Part shown: positions 34,553-43,880 of the stretch, piece by piece
How the letters are laid out: each line of letters opens with the position of its first letter
Position numbering within the stretch: the first letter of the stretch is position 1
NCBI RefSeq assembly: GCF_014190915.1
Contig: NZ_JACHVU010000007.1
Location: 186,001 to 250,000 of the forward strand
Source of the DNA: Mycolicibacterium iranicum
GTDB taxonomy: Bacteria > Actinomycetota > Actinomycetes > Mycobacteriales > Mycobacteriaceae
Length of the DNA stretch: 64,000 nt
Reading direction: 5' to 3'
The notes under the pieces: generated by a model
What the model was told of the DNA's origin: nothing
What the model saw: the letters and a program-made list of their open reading frames with translations, nothing else
Database searches by the model: none
Position numbers and translations under genes: made by a program

Positions 34553-35547
34553 TTGATCGCAATCGGACTGACAGGTGCGCCGACCGCACCGACCACCTTC
34601 AACGGCGGTGCGACGAGCTGAAATTCGTAGATGCCGTCGGCCGCGCAATCCGCGGCCAGCGGCCCGAGGTCCCAGTACTCACCGAGCATCAGACCCATGT
34701 CACGCAGGCACAGCATGTGCATGGGCAGGAAGGTTCCTTCGACGCCGTGGGCGGGGTCCGGGTCCTCCACCATCAAGTTGTCGGCCGCGACCGCGGCGAC
34801 CTCGTGGTGGTGCAGCCAGGAGGCGCACGTCCAGTGCAGTCCGGAGCCGGCTTCGGCCCCGTCGCCGGTGGCCAGGAACCGGGTCCACCACCCGGTGTGC
34901 ACCACGACGACGTCGCCCGAACGGATCTCGACGTTCTGGCGGGTGACGATCTCGTCGAGTTCGTCGGGGGTGATCGGGGTTCCGGGTTCACAGAACATGT
35001 CGGCGCCCCGGTGGGCCACCACATCGAGCAGCACGCCGCGGGAGGTGATTCCCTTGGAAGCGACCTTCTCGATTCCGAGATGGAACGCGCCGAAGCTCGT
35101 CACCGAGTCGGCCGGGAAACCGTTGTACAGCTTGTCCTCGTAGTAGACATGCGACATCGCATCCCACTGGGTGGCGGCCTGCAGCGGCATGACGATCAGG
35201 TCGTCGTTGAATCGGAAGATGTTGTCGGCGAAGAAGGCACTCACATCGGAGGCCACCGCGTTGCGCAACCATCGCGGGCCGTACTCGACGAGCGTGGACG
35301 CGTCACCGCCGTCCACGGTCATCACGTGCACGGGGTTCTGCCGGAACTTGAACGCCCCCTGCGGGCCGCCCGCGCTGAAGTCACCCCCCAGGGAGATGAC
35401 CTTCCCCTGGGTGACCAGGCGGGCCGCCTCGGCGACCTTCTCGGCAGTGATGAAATTCAGTGTGCCGAGCTCGTCGGCGTCACCCCACCGTCCCCAGTTG
35501 CGGACCTCTTCGGCGGCATTGCGGAAGTCTTCCATGGTGCCGGTCAT
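34549..35547 (-). CDS. cyclase family protein (kynurenine formamidase-like fold)
   Basis: 332 aa, the long form of the family. The metal-site motif, HxGTHxDxPxH in formamidases, reads QAATQWDAMSH here, a Q-for-H variant known in long members of this family. VLLDVVAH and VVVHTGWW are further landmarks. Possible activity is hydrolysis of an amide, lactone or cyclic ketone-derived intermediate. It sits 15 nt after the SDR gene and is coupled to the FMN reductase gene. Confidence 0.86.
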   Translation of the reverse strand: MTGTMEDFRNAAEEVRNWGRWGDADELGTLNFITAEKVAEAARLVTQGKVISLGGDFSAGGPQGAFKFRQNPVHVMTVDGGDASTLVEYGPRWLRNAVASDVSAFFADNIFRFNDDLIVMPLQAATQWDAMSHVYYEDKLYNGFPADSVTSFGAFHLGIEKVASKGITSRGVLLDVVAHRGADMFCEPGTPITPDELDEIVTRQNVEIRSGDVVVVHTGWWTRFLATGDGAEAGSGLHWTCASWLHHHEVAAVAADNLMVEDPDPAHGVEGTFLPMHMLCLRDMGLMLGEYWDLGPLAADCAADGIYEFQLVAPPLKVVGAVGAPVSPIAIK

Positions 35548-35562
35548 GATGTGGAGCTCCTC

Positions 35563-36396
35563 TCACTTCCCGTGCGAGACGTTGTCGAGCACCTCGGCGG
35601 CGATCCGCTGCGCGAGGATCCCGCCGTCGGTCCACAACACCTGGCCGGTGACATACCCTGCCGCCGCACTGCCGAGGAAGACGAGTGTCGCCGCCTGTTC
35701 CTCGGCGTTCGACACCCGGCCGAGGGGCGCGGTGAAGGAATCCAGGTACTGCTGACCGTACTTCGACCGCAGCTGATCGAGGATGGGCGTCTCGGTGACC
35801 CCCGGTGCGGTGCAGTTGATCCGGATGCCCCGGGCGCCCAGGTCCGCGGCCCGGTTCATGCCGTAGAGGATGATCGCCTCCTTGGACTGTCGGTAGCCAC
35901 CGTCGGCGAGCGCCTCGGGATGATCGGCGCACCAACGCAGTCCGTCCTCCACCGAGGTGGTGGCGAGCAGCCCCGCGGTGGTGCGGGCGTTCTCCCGATA
36001 ACCCGACGCCGCCAGGGACGACACGTTCGTGATCGAGCCACCCGGCGTGACCTTCTCGATCAACGATTCGGTGAACTGCCGCGTCCCGAGGAAGTTGATC
36101 CGCATCACGAGCACGGGATCGCCGATGCCGGAGGACACGCCCGCGACGTTGAACACCGCGTCGACGTCGCCGCCGACGCCCCGGGCCGCCGCATCGACGC
36201 TGTGCGGGTCGGCCAGGTCGATCTCGAGGAACCCGCCCAGAAACGACGTGTCCTGAGGGGCTCGCACATCCAGCCCTGTGACCCGGGCGCCCAGCTGGTG
36301 CAGCTGACGCGCCGCCTGCGCGCCGATTCCCGAGGCACAGCCGGTGACCACGACATGCCTGCCGTCGTAGCGCACCAACTCGTCGAGTGCGCTCAC
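35563..36396 (-). CDS. SDR family oxidoreductase (3-alpha-hydroxysteroid-dehydrogenase-like layout)
   Basis: 277 aa. TGCASGIG near residue 19, FNVAGVS, and YRQSKEA as catalytic Y-x3-K, preceded by an insertion with many polar residues (ENARTTAGLLATTSVEDGL) between the Ser region and Tyr. This longer pre-Tyr loop resembles bacterial 3-alpha-hydroxysteroid dehydrogenase/carbonyl reductases. Start is GTG 36396, one base after the LLM stop. Likely oxidises a ring hydroxyl; substrate unproven. Confidence 0.88.
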   Translation of the reverse strand: MSALDELVRYDGRHVVVTGCASGIGAQAARQLHQLGARVTGLDVRAPQDTSFLGGFLEIDLADPHSVDAAARGVGGDVDAVFNVAGVSSGIGDPVLVMRINFLGTRQFTESLIEKVTPGGSITNVSSLAASGYRENARTTAGLLATTSVEDGLRWCADHPEALADGGYRQSKEAIILYGMNRAADLGARGIRINCTAPGVTETPILDQLRSKYGQQYLDSFTAPLGRVSNAEEQAATLVFLGSAAAGYVTGQVLWTDGGILAQRIAAEVLDNVSHGK

Positions 36397-36397
36397 G

Positions 36398-37717
36398 TTA
36401 GCCCGAAGCTTCTTTGACCGCCTTGGCCTGCTTCTCCTGCTGCGCGGCTTTCACGCGTCCCTCATTGATCTCGGCCATGGCCTCGGGGATCTCGCCCGCG
36501 GTGAACTTGCCGCCGCGGCCCGTCGGAAGTCCGCCGAAGGAGTACGTCTCGTCGAACAGCGGTGCGTCCCAGGACTGGCGCCGCGCCTCGACCTTCTCGA
36601 TGACCGGCTCCAGTCGCTTGGCCTTGTCCTTGACCGCTTTCTGGTCGCGCTCGATGAACTCGGGCAGGATCTCCTTGCCCATGATCTCGATCGACTCCAT
36701 GGTGCCCTCGTGGCTGCGCGGGTTGAGCAGCAGGATGATCTCGTCGACACCGCTGGCCTCGTAGCCGCGCAGGAACTCCCGGACCGTGTCCGGCGACCCG
36801 ATGGCGCCGCGGCCGGGGCCGTACGCAAGGGTGGGGTCTTCCTTGACGGCCTTCTCGTAGAGTTCCCACACGCCGGTGCGGCCCGGGGTGTGCATACCCG
36901 TCAGGTAGTAGTGCATGATCCCGAAGGAGAAGAAGCCGCCGCCGATCCCGAGCCGCTTGAGCGCCTCCTCGTCGGACTTCGCGACCATCATCGACAGGTC
37001 GCCGCCGATGGCGAGCAGATTCGGGTTGATCGCCGGGGTGATCGGCGTGCCCTTCTCCTCGAACTCCCGGTAGTAGCCGTCCACACGGTCCTTCAACGCT
37101 TCGGGACCGGTGTAGGCGAAACTCAGTGCGCCGATGGCCTTCTGGGCCGCCATCTGCACCGAGGACGGCCTGGTGCACGCGACCCACACGGGCGGGTGCG
37201 GCTGCTGCAGGGGCTTGGGGATCACGTTGCGGGCGGGCATTTCGACGTGCTCGCCTTTGAAGCCGGTGAACGGCGCCTCGGTCATGCAGCGGATCGAGAC
37301 CTCAAGCGCCTCCTCCCACTGCGCGCGCTTGTCCGCCGGATCGATGTTGAAGCCGCCCAGCTCCGCGACCGAAGACCCCTCGCCGGTGCCGAACTCCACG
37401 CGGCCGTTGGACAGGTGATCGAGGGTGGCCACCCGCTCCGCGATACGCGCGGGGTGGTTGATCGGCGGCGGCAGGTGCATGACACCGAACCCGAGCCGAA
37501 TGTCCTTGGTGCGCTGGCTTGCCGCGGCCAGGAACATCTCCGGGGCGGTGGAGTGGCAGTACTCCTCCAGGAAGTGGTGCTCGGTGAGCCACACCGTGGA
37601 GAAGCCGGCCTTGTCGGCCGCCTCGACCTCGTCGAGTCCGTGCTGGAACAACTGGTGTTCGTCGTCCTCCGACCACGGCCGTGGCAACGGGAATTCGTAG
37701 AACAGAGAAATCTTCAC
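36398..37717 (-). CDS. LLM class flavin-dependent oxidoreductase (luciferase-like)
   Basis: 439 aa TIM-barrel protein. FEFPLP-type start (MKISLFYEFPLPRPW), TVWLTEHHFLEEY, the FGVMHLPPPINHPARIAER segment and VEFGTGEGSS are typical of FMN-dependent alkanal-monooxygenase-like proteins. It may oxygenate a ketone or aldehyde with FMNH2, possibly from the FMN reductase at 33950. The C-terminal 40 residues are charged and probably disordered. It is followed by the SDR gene and preceded by the KstD-like gene after 4 nt. Confidence 0.9.
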   Translation of the reverse strand: MKISLFYEFPLPRPWSEDDEHQLFQHGLDEVEAADKAGFSTVWLTEHHFLEEYCHSTAPEMFLAAASQRTKDIRLGFGVMHLPPPINHPARIAERVATLDHLSNGRVEFGTGEGSSVAELGGFNIDPADKRAQWEEALEVSIRCMTEAPFTGFKGEHVEMPARNVIPKPLQQPHPPVWVACTRPSSVQMAAQKAIGALSFAYTGPEALKDRVDGYYREFEEKGTPITPAINPNLLAIGGDLSMMVAKSDEEALKRLGIGGGFFSFGIMHYYLTGMHTPGRTGVWELYEKAVKEDPTLAYGPGRGAIGSPDTVREFLRGYEASGVDEIILLLNPRSHEGTMESIEIMGKEILPEFIERDQKAVKDKAKRLEPVIEKVEARRQSWDAPLFDETYSFGGLPTGRGGKFTAGEIPEAMAEINEGRVKAAQQEKQAKAVKEASG

Positions 37718-37721
37718 TGCT

Positions 37722-39527
37722 TTACCTCCTTGAAGATCCGGGGCTTTCGATGGCTGATGAGTGGTTGTCCGTCGAGGTCATCTCGGCGATGTGGCGTGCG
37801 GCGACGTAACCGAAGGCCATGGCCGGGCCGATGGTCGCGCCCGCACCGGCGTAGCTGCGGCCCATCACGGCGGCCGACGCGTTGCCGACCGCATAGAGAC
37901 CGTCGATCACGGTGTCGTCCGCGCGCAGCACCTGGGCGAACTCGTCGGTGCGCAGACCGCCCGACGTGCCGAGGTCACCCAGGATGATCTGGAACGCGTA
38001 ATACGGCGGCTTGCCCAGGGGGTACAGGTTGGGGTTGGGCAGCGTCTGATCGCCGTAGTAGTTGTCGTAAGCACTGTCGCCGCGGTCGAAGTCATCGTCG
38101 TGGCCGGTCCGGGCCAGTTCGTTGAACCGCTCCGCAGTGTGGCGCAGCGCGGCGCCGGGCACGCCGATCTCGCGGGCGAGTTCCTCCCACGTCTGACCGG
38201 TCTTGACCACGCCCGACTCCAGCCACGCCGCCGGCACCTTCCCGCCTGTCGGCACCGGGGCGAACGGCACCTTCGGTATCGGCAGGTGCCCGCCCACGAC
38301 GTAGCGGTGGAAGGAACGGATGTCGGTGATCAGCCAGCACGGAATGTGTCTCACCCCGGTGCGCTCGCCCTCGATCATGGCGTGCGCGAAGTCCATGTAC
38401 GGCGCTGCCTCGTTGATGAACCGCTTGCCCTCGCCGTTGACGATGAACTGCGCCGGCATCATCCGTTCGTTGAGCATGAACTGAAGCCGCCCGTCGGGCC
38501 AGCAGATCGCCGGGAACCACCACGCTTCGTCGAGCAATTCGGTGGCCGCCCCGACTTTTTCGCCGGCCCTGATGCCATCCCCGGTCGCCGCCGGGTTGCC
38601 GAAACTCCAGTCCTTGTCCGGCCCGGAGAGCTCCCGCACCCGCGCGAGCTCGGGAAGGTGCTGCAACCGCCACTGCATGTCATGGTCGAAGCCGCCACTG
38701 GCCAGGATGACGCCGCCGCGGGCCCCGATGCGGACCGCGCGGCCGTCCTTCTCGACGACGGCGCCGATCACGCGCCCGTCGGGGCCGTCGGTGTCGGTGA
38801 TCAGCTCGGTCATCGGCGCATCCAGCCAGAGCGGGATGTCCTGTTCCTTCATCGCCAACCGGAGCCTGGCTGCCAGGGACTGCCCGATCGCGGCCATCCG
38901 GTCACCGAACACCCGGGCCCGGAACATCCGCCAGATCAGCTTCAGCAGAACGGCTTTGCCACGCCACGATTGCCGAACCTGGTAGAACAACCGCAGGTCC
39001 TTCGGCGCGAACCAGATTCCCTTGGGCGCGAGCGCGAGCGGAGCCAGTAGGTTCTGCTCCTCCTCGCCGAGAGCGCGCAGGTCGATCTCCGGCACATTGA
39101 TGGTGCTTCCCAGCGCGGACCCGCCCGGCAGCTCCGGGTAGTAGTCCGCATAGCCGGGTTTCCACACGAATTCCAGCCAGCGACTCCGCTTTTCCAGGAA
39201 GTCCATCATCTCCGGCGCGGCGTCGACGTACGTGCGCAGGCGTGCGTCACTGACCAGACCGTCGGTGATCTGCTTGAGATAGGTGAAGACCTCGTCAGGG
39301 TCGGGGACGTGCCCCTCCCTGCGCTGTGACGGCGCACCCGGCACCCAGATCCCGCCGCCGGACAGCGCCGTCGAGCCACCGAACCGGGCCGACTTCTCGA
39401 CCACCAGGGTGTCCAGACCTGCCGCGTCGGCGGCCAGCGCCGCCGTCATCCCGCCGCCGCCGGAGCCGATGACCAGGACATCGGTGACGTGGTCGAAGGG
39501 TTGATCAGTCGGGGACGTCACGTACAC
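37722..39527 (-). CDS. FAD-dependent oxidoreductase, 3-ketosteroid-delta1-dehydrogenase-like
   Basis: 601 aa. The dinucleotide-binding motif [12 protein letters not shown] is near residue 20, followed by [20 protein letters not shown], both typical of KstD/flavocytochrome-c-like flavoproteins. The C-terminal PPYYAF and GDLGTSGGL match the region that holds an active-site Tyr and Gly in KstD enzymes. It should desaturate a cyclic ketone next to the carbonyl. GTG 39527 overlaps the mhpB-like gene end by 10 nt. A shorter paralogue is at 43881. True steroid activity is not shown. Confidence 0.87.
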   Translation of the reverse strand: MYVTSPTDQPFDHVTDVLVIGSGGGGMTAALAADAAGLDTLVVEKSARFGGSTALSGGGIWVPGAPSQRREGHVPDPDEVFTYLKQITDGLVSDARLRTYVDAAPEMMDFLEKRSRWLEFVWKPGYADYYPELPGGSALGSTINVPEIDLRALGEEEQNLLAPLALAPKGIWFAPKDLRLFYQVRQSWRGKAVLLKLIWRMFRARVFGDRMAAIGQSLAARLRLAMKEQDIPLWLDAPMTELITDTDGPDGRVIGAVVEKDGRAVRIGARGGVILASGGFDHDMQWRLQHLPELARVRELSGPDKDWSFGNPAATGDGIRAGEKVGAATELLDEAWWFPAICWPDGRLQFMLNERMMPAQFIVNGEGKRFINEAAPYMDFAHAMIEGERTGVRHIPCWLITDIRSFHRYVVGGHLPIPKVPFAPVPTGGKVPAAWLESGVVKTGQTWEELAREIGVPGAALRHTAERFNELARTGHDDDFDRGDSAYDNYYGDQTLPNPNLYPLGKPPYYAFQIILGDLGTSGGLRTDEFAQVLRADDTVIDGLYAVGNASAAVMGRSYAGAGATIGPAMAFGYVAARHIAEMTSTDNHSSAIESPGSSRR

Positions 39528-40465
39528 ACCGCCGTTCGGACGGCGAAACCGGCGATCAACTCAGGTGCGGCACGGTAGAACCGGCTGCCGGTTTCATAGC
39601 TGCCCTGAGCGGCCAGCGCCGCGAAGGCGGCCACCCAGGTTCTGACCTCGTGCGCGGAATTACCGGCCTGCTGCGCGACCCACTCGTTGTCCCAGGCGTC
39701 GACCTCGGCGAGCCTGCCGGTGTCGACCATGTCGAGGAACGCGCGGTCCCACTCGGGGTTCAGCGGCGCGAGTCTGCCCTGGCCGGTGGCGAACTCACGG
39801 GCGGCCTCGATCACCGCCGTCTGGCGGGCCTGCCGCTGTTCCGTGGTCATCGGCACACCCCGCACGATGCGGTCCAGTGCCGCGGGCGGCGCTGTTGCCA
39901 GTGTCGGCACGGGCGGGTCGTGCGAGAGCCCGCCCGAGCCGATGACGAGGACCCGCTTGCCCAGCGTGGCCAGATAGGCGCCGACGGCGGCGCCGAGCCC
40001 GCGGACCCGACGCATCGGTCCCAGCGGCGTGGCGACCGAATTGATGAAGATCGGGATGACCGGCTTGGCCGTGGCCTCCCCGAAGAGGTTCTGCAACGGC
40101 TGAACGGTGCCGTGGTCGACGTCCATCGCGGCCGAGATGGCCACGTCGATGTCGGAGTCGAGGACCGCGCGCGCACACTCGGTGGCGAGGTCTGCCGGCA
40201 CGTCGAGCGGGCCCTGATGGGTGCCGTAGTCGCCGACCCCGTCGGCCGCGGTACCGATGCAGAACGGCGGCATCGCCCGGTAGAAGAACCCGTTGTAGTG
40301 ATCGGGTGAAAACGTCACGACCAGTTCGGGATCGAAGTCGGCGACGAAATCCCTCGCGTCCGTCAGAGCCCGGTCGATGTCGTCAAGAAGTTCCCGCGAC
40401 GGTCCCGGAAGGTTCAGCAGCGGGCTGTGCGACATGCAGCACAGCGCTATCTGGCTGTCGGCCAT
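39518..40465 (-). CDS. mhpB: 2,3-dihydroxyphenylpropionate 1,2-dioxygenase-like extradiol dioxygenase
   Basis: 315 aa. From memory of the family it follows E. coli MhpB closely throughout: [65 protein letters not shown] and [17 protein letters not shown]. This is the class III (LigB-type) extradiol enzyme that opens a catechol meta to the hydroxyls with Fe(II) and O2. ATG 40465 lies 83 nt inside the mhpA-like gene; AAGGAGG is 11 nt upstream. The natural substrate here may be a larger catechol. Confidence 0.92.
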   Translation of the reverse strand: MADSQIALCCMSHSPLLNLPGPSRELLDDIDRALTDARDFVADFDPELVVTFSPDHYNGFFYRAMPPFCIGTAADGVGDYGTHQGPLDVPADLATECARAVLDSDIDVAISAAMDVDHGTVQPLQNLFGEATAKPVIPIFINSVATPLGPMRRVRGLGAAVGAYLATLGKRVLVIGSGGLSHDPPVPTLATAPPAALDRIVRGVPMTTEQRQARQTAVIEAAREFATGQGRLAPLNPEWDRAFLDMVDTGRLAEVDAWDNEWVAQQAGNSAHEVRTWVAAFAALAAQGSYETGSRFYRAAPELIAGFAVRTAVCT

Positions 40466-42149
40466 GAGAATCCGATCCTCCTTCCTCGAAGGTCGAGACG
40501 ATGTGCAGCGCGTCGAAGAGCGCCGACGACACCTCGGGGGCGCGCTGGGCGATGCACGCCCCGGCGATGCAGCGGTCGGGGCGCACGAAGACCACGGAGT
40601 CGGTGTGGACGTCGAACCACGACTTGAGGGCACCGGTCCGGTCGCCGACCACGACGACATCCGGGTCGTCGTGCCCGGGCCAGCTCAGCTGCGTCATCGG
40701 CCGCGCCTCGACGAACTTGGCGCCCAATGCCTTCCAGCGATCGAACACCTCGTCACCCAGGACCGCGCGCAGGTTGTTGCTCCAGCACAGCACGGCGAAG
40801 CCGGTTCCGAGGACCTCGTCGAGGAGTACGTTCTGGGCATCGCGAGTGTCCACGCGGGGCTGGATGAACAGTGTTCCCGTCGGCGAGTTCGCCGCGGCCC
40901 CCTCGCCGTGGTGCACCGCACCCTGCTGATAGCGCGGCATCGGCTTGAACCGCATCTCCAGCACATACCGTTTCAGGGAGGGCACCACCGACGCGGCGTG
41001 GATCACCCGGTCCCGGAGCGCGGCCACCCGCCTGTTGGTCGGAGAGATGACGCGGCCGACCATCGTCGACAGGTCGATCATGGCCCGCGCGTGCTTGCGC
41101 CGTTCCACGTCGTAGGTGTCCAGTAGGGCGTCACCGGCCTTGCCGGTGACCACAGCGGCCAGCTTCCAGCCGAGGTTGGCCGCATCGCGGATTCCGCTGT
41201 TGTAGCCCTGGCCCTGCCAGACGGGCATCAGGTGCGCGGCGTCGCCGGCCAGCAGGAAACGGCCCTCGCGGAACGACCCGGCGATCCTGGAGTGGTGGGT
41301 GTAGACCCGGTGCCGGATCATGTCGACGCGTTCGGGATACGGAATGAGTTGCGAGAGCATCCTTCGCACGAAAGCCGGGTCGTCGGCCTCTTCGTCGGAC
41401 TCGTCGGGGTGGATCATGAACTCGAATCGCCGGATGCCGTGGGCGATGGAGATGGAGACGTAGGGCCGCCGCGGATCTGCGCCGACCTCGCTGTTCGGGT
41501 GCCCCAGCGGGTCGTTGGCGATGTCGACCACCAGCCAGCGCGTCGAGGAGGTCGTCCCGTCGAACGAGACGCCCATCAGCCGTCGCGTCGCGCTGCGTCC
41601 GCCGTCGCAGCCGACCACGTAGCGGGCCGAGACCGCGGCCTGGCCGCCGTCGAACTCGACGACGACACCGTCCCCGGACTCGGTACACGTGTGCATCCGG
41701 TGACCGAACCGCACCTCGACATTGTCGAATCGGTCCAGCCCGCCGAAGAGTTCGGCGTCGACCATGGGTTGGACGAAGCCGTTGCGCTTCGGCCAGCCGA
41801 ACCGCGCGTCCGGCGGCGCCATCTCGGCGAGGAGGTTCCGCTTGGCATCGAAGAAGCGCAGGATCTGGTTCGGCACCGTGTGCGGCAGGACGCGGTCGAC
41901 CAGGCCGATCGACTGGAACGTGCGCAGCGATTCGTCGTCCAGGCCGACCCCGCGCGGGTAGTCGATGAGCTTGTCGCGCTCGTCGACCACCAGCGTCGAG
42001 ACACCTTGCAGGCCAAGGATGTTCGCCAGAGTCAGACCGGCGGGCCCGGCGCCGACGATGACCACGTCATAGGCGTCCCGAGCGCCGGGGTCGGCTTTGG
42101 CAGCGTCGTCCTCCTTGGCGCCGGGGCCGCCGGGGTTGCCCACCGTCAT
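40383..42149 (-). CDS. mhpA: 3-(3-hydroxyphenyl)propionate hydroxylase-like FAD monooxygenase
   Basis: 588 aa, slightly longer than MhpA (about 554). FAD motif [15 protein letters not shown] near residue 29, [10 protein letters not shown] (DG motif), and [21 protein letters not shown] (second FAD motif). It should hydroxylate a phenol ortho to give the catechol for the MhpB-like enzyme. The last 28 codons overlap the start of that gene in another frame, probably because an earlier stop was lost. ATG 42149 overlaps the stop of the mhpC-like gene by 4 nt. Confidence 0.9.
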   Translation of the reverse strand: MTVGNPGGPGAKEDDAAKADPGARDAYDVVIVGAGPAGLTLANILGLQGVSTLVVDERDKLIDYPRGVGLDDESLRTFQSIGLVDRVLPHTVPNQILRFFDAKRNLLAEMAPPDARFGWPKRNGFVQPMVDAELFGGLDRFDNVEVRFGHRMHTCTESGDGVVVEFDGGQAAVSARYVVGCDGGRSATRRLMGVSFDGTTSSTRWLVVDIANDPLGHPNSEVGADPRRPYVSISIAHGIRRFEFMIHPDESDEEADDPAFVRRMLSQLIPYPERVDMIRHRVYTHHSRIAGSFREGRFLLAGDAAHLMPVWQGQGYNSGIRDAANLGWKLAAVVTGKAGDALLDTYDVERRKHARAMIDLSTMVGRVISPTNRRVAALRDRVIHAASVVPSLKRYVLEMRFKPMPRYQQGAVHHGEGAAANSPTGTLFIQPRVDTRDAQNVLLDEVLGTGFAVLCWSNNLRAVLGDEVFDRWKALGAKFVEARPMTQLSWPGHDDPDVVVVGDRTGALKSWFDVHTDSVVFVRPDRCIAGACIAQRAPEVSSALFDALHIVSTFEEGGSDSHGRQPDSAVLHVAQPAAEPSGTVAGTS

Positions 42150-43012
42150 GCGCGCCCCAGCAGGAAATCCAGATGCAGCCTGTCGAAGGTCTTGGGATCC
42201 TCGTACTGAGGCCAGTGCCCGCAGCCAGGCATCACCTCGAAGCGCGCCCCGGGGATCATCGAGGCGATCCGGCGGCCCTCCTCGACATCGGCCGTCGGGT
42301 CGTCGCTGGTCCAGACCACCAGGGTGGGCGCGGTGATCGAGCCGTATTCGGCTGCGCCGAGAAGGTTTCGGGCACGGATCTGCGGGTCCTGCAGCGCCAT
42401 GATGTCGCGCATGGCATCGGCGAAGCCCGGTTGCTGGTAGACGCGTTGCCGGCTGGCCACGATGTCGTCGTAGTCCTTCGACTTGTCCGCCATCAGCCAT
42501 TTGATGCGGGCCTGAACCGTCTCCCATGTCGGGTTCTCGGCGGCCGCCATCGACAGGGTGATGATGCGCTTCATCACCTCCGGGTCGGCCTGCGATCCAC
42601 CGGCCGTGTTGAGCACGAGGCGCTCGACGCGGTCAGGATGATCCGCGGCGATCCGTGCCGCGACCCAGCCTCCGAGCGATTCGCCGCTGATGTAGGCGCG
42701 CGGCGCGTCGATCGCATCGAGAAAGTCGACGAGATGTCTGACGTAGTGCGGTATTTCGAGCGGGTGACCGGGCTTGTCGGTGTAGCCGTGACCCAGCATG
42801 TCGATCGACCAGGTGGAGAAGTGCTCGGCGTGCGCCTCCAGGTTGCGGACATACGCCTCGGCGTGACCGCCGGACCCGTGCAGGAACACCAGCGCGGGCT
42901 TGGCCGGGTCGCCGGCGTGCAGATAGCGGGTGCGGACGCCGCCGGCATCGAGGTAGCCCTGCGAGAACGCGACGCCCTGCAGGTCGCTCCACACGCTCTC
43001 GAACTCCGTCAC
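42146..43012 (-). CDS. mhpC: meta-cleavage product hydrolase-like alpha/beta hydrolase
   Basis: 288 aa. [12 protein letters not shown] is the oxyanion loop, [11 protein letters not shown] holds the nucleophilic Ser, and [11 protein letters not shown] the catalytic His, as in MhpC/BphD C-C hydrolases. With mhpA and mhpB immediately downstream it should cleave the ring-opened dienoate. I chose the GTG at 43012 (MTEFESVW) because AAGGAG lies 7 nt upstream; a GTG at 43015 is alternative. A longer in-frame ATG at 43090 would place the operator inside the coding sequence and is rejected. First gene of the 19-gene minus run. Confidence 0.9.
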   Translation of the reverse strand: MTEFESVWSDLQGVAFSQGYLDAGGVRTRYLHAGDPAKPALVFLHGSGGHAEAYVRNLEAHAEHFSTWSIDMLGHGYTDKPGHPLEIPHYVRHLVDFLDAIDAPRAYISGESLGGWVAARIAADHPDRVERLVLNTAGGSQADPEVMKRIITLSMAAAENPTWETVQARIKWLMADKSKDYDDIVASRQRVYQQPGFADAMRDIMALQDPQIRARNLLGAAEYGSITAPTLVVWTSDDPTADVEEGRRIASMIPGARFEVMPGCGHWPQYEDPKTFDRLHLDFLLGRA

Positions 43013-43050
43013 CACTGCACTCCTTCCCGGGAGGCGTTGAAACCCAGCCG

Positions 43051-43067
43051 CGAGAATCGTATTCTCA
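43051..43067. promoter_or_regulatory. regulon palindrome (minus: TGAGAATACGATTCTCG)
   Basis: A 7-3-7 palindrome with one outer mismatch, centred 47 nt before the mhpC-like start and about 102 nt before the IclR start. On the minus strand its centre reads TACGAT, a TAnnnT -10-like hexamer. It would place the 19-gene catabolic run under the same control as the Rieske operon. Confidence 0.83.
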
Positions 43068-43095
43068 TTTTTTGTAAGCACTTTGCTCACTTATC

Positions 43096-43109
43096 GCACA
43101 TCCATGTGC
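43096..43109. promoter_or_regulatory. GCACA-tcca-TGTGC palindrome near the IclR gene
   Basis: A perfect 5-bp inverted repeat (43096-43100 and 43105-43109) lies about 50 nt before the IclR start and 30 nt from the regulon palindrome. IclR-type proteins commonly bind such short palindromes near their own promoter. A separate, local operator is plausible; no second copy was found by eye. Confidence 0.4.
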
Positions 43110-43160
43110 ACTATAGTCAGAGCATCACTCTCGCGACAGCGTCTGTCAAGGAAGGTCTCC

Positions 43161-43862
43161 ATGGCTGATCCCGGAAGCACGCAGTCGGGTTCCGGCGCCC
43201 CCGGATCGCAGACCCTGGCCCGCGGACTCAACGCCCTACAGTTGGTGGCCAACGCTCCGACAGGCCTGACCGTGGCCCAGGTGGCCGAGGACATCGGTGT
43301 GCACCGCACCATCGCGTACCGCCTGCTCAGCACACTGGCCCAGTACCGGTTCGTGGCCAAGGGAGAGGACGGTCGCTACCGTTCCGCGGCGGCACTGGCG
43401 GTCCTGGGCGCATCGTTCGACAACAACGTCCGCCAGCTGTGCGTGCCCACGCTGCGTGGTCTGGCCGACGAACTCGGCACCACGGTGTCACTGCTGGTCG
43501 CCGAGGGCGATCAGCAGGTCGCTGTGGCGGTGATGGTGCCCAGCAACGTCTACTACCAGTTGGCTTTCCATGAGGGCAGCCGCTATCCACTGGACCGCGG
43601 CGCGGCCGGAATCGCCCTGCTCGCCAGCATGCCCCCGCGGCCAGGCGAGCGGGACCTGGTCCGCCAGGCGCGCCAGCAGGGATGGGTCATCACCCACGGG
43701 GAGGTCGAACCCAACACCTACGGCCTGGCCGTGCCCGTCCGGCGCCGGCCACCGTCACCCCCCACGTGCATCAACCTGATCTCCCACCGTGAGGACGTCG
43801 TCCTGGACGGACGGGACTCGGTGATCAAGGCAGCCAATGAATTGTCGGCGATTCTGAGCTGA
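43161..43862 (+). CDS. IclR family transcriptional regulator
   Basis: 233 aa. Winged helix at about residues 19-75 (LARGLNALQLV, TVAQVAEDIGVHRTIAYRLLSTL, FVAKGEDGRYR), then an effector domain with PTLRGLADELGTTVSLLVAEG. IclR proteins often control aromatic catabolism, and the mhp operon regulator of E. coli belongs to this family. ATG 43161 follows AAGGAAGG. It is divergent from the mhpC-A-B genes, so it may respond to a pathway intermediate. The effector domain is somewhat short at its C-terminus. Confidence 0.9.
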   Translation: MADPGSTQSGSGAPGSQTLARGLNALQLVANAPTGLTVAQVAEDIGVHRTIAYRLLSTLAQYRFVAKGEDGRYRSAAALAVLGASFDNNVRQLCVPTLRGLADELGTTVSLLVAEGDQQVAVAVMVPSNVYYQLAFHEGSRYPLDRGAAGIALLASMPPRPGERDLVRQARQQGWVITHGEVEPNTYGLAVPVRRRPPSPPTCINLISHREDVVLDGRDSVIKAANELSAILS

Positions 43863-43880
43863 CGCAGGAAGGAGACAGCG

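Noticed and set aside
42146..43090. ATG at 43090 as start of the mhpC-like gene
   Set aside because: The 26 extra residues would cover the palindrome at 43051 and show no similarity to the hydrolase fold; GTG 43012 has AAGGAG 7 nt upstream.
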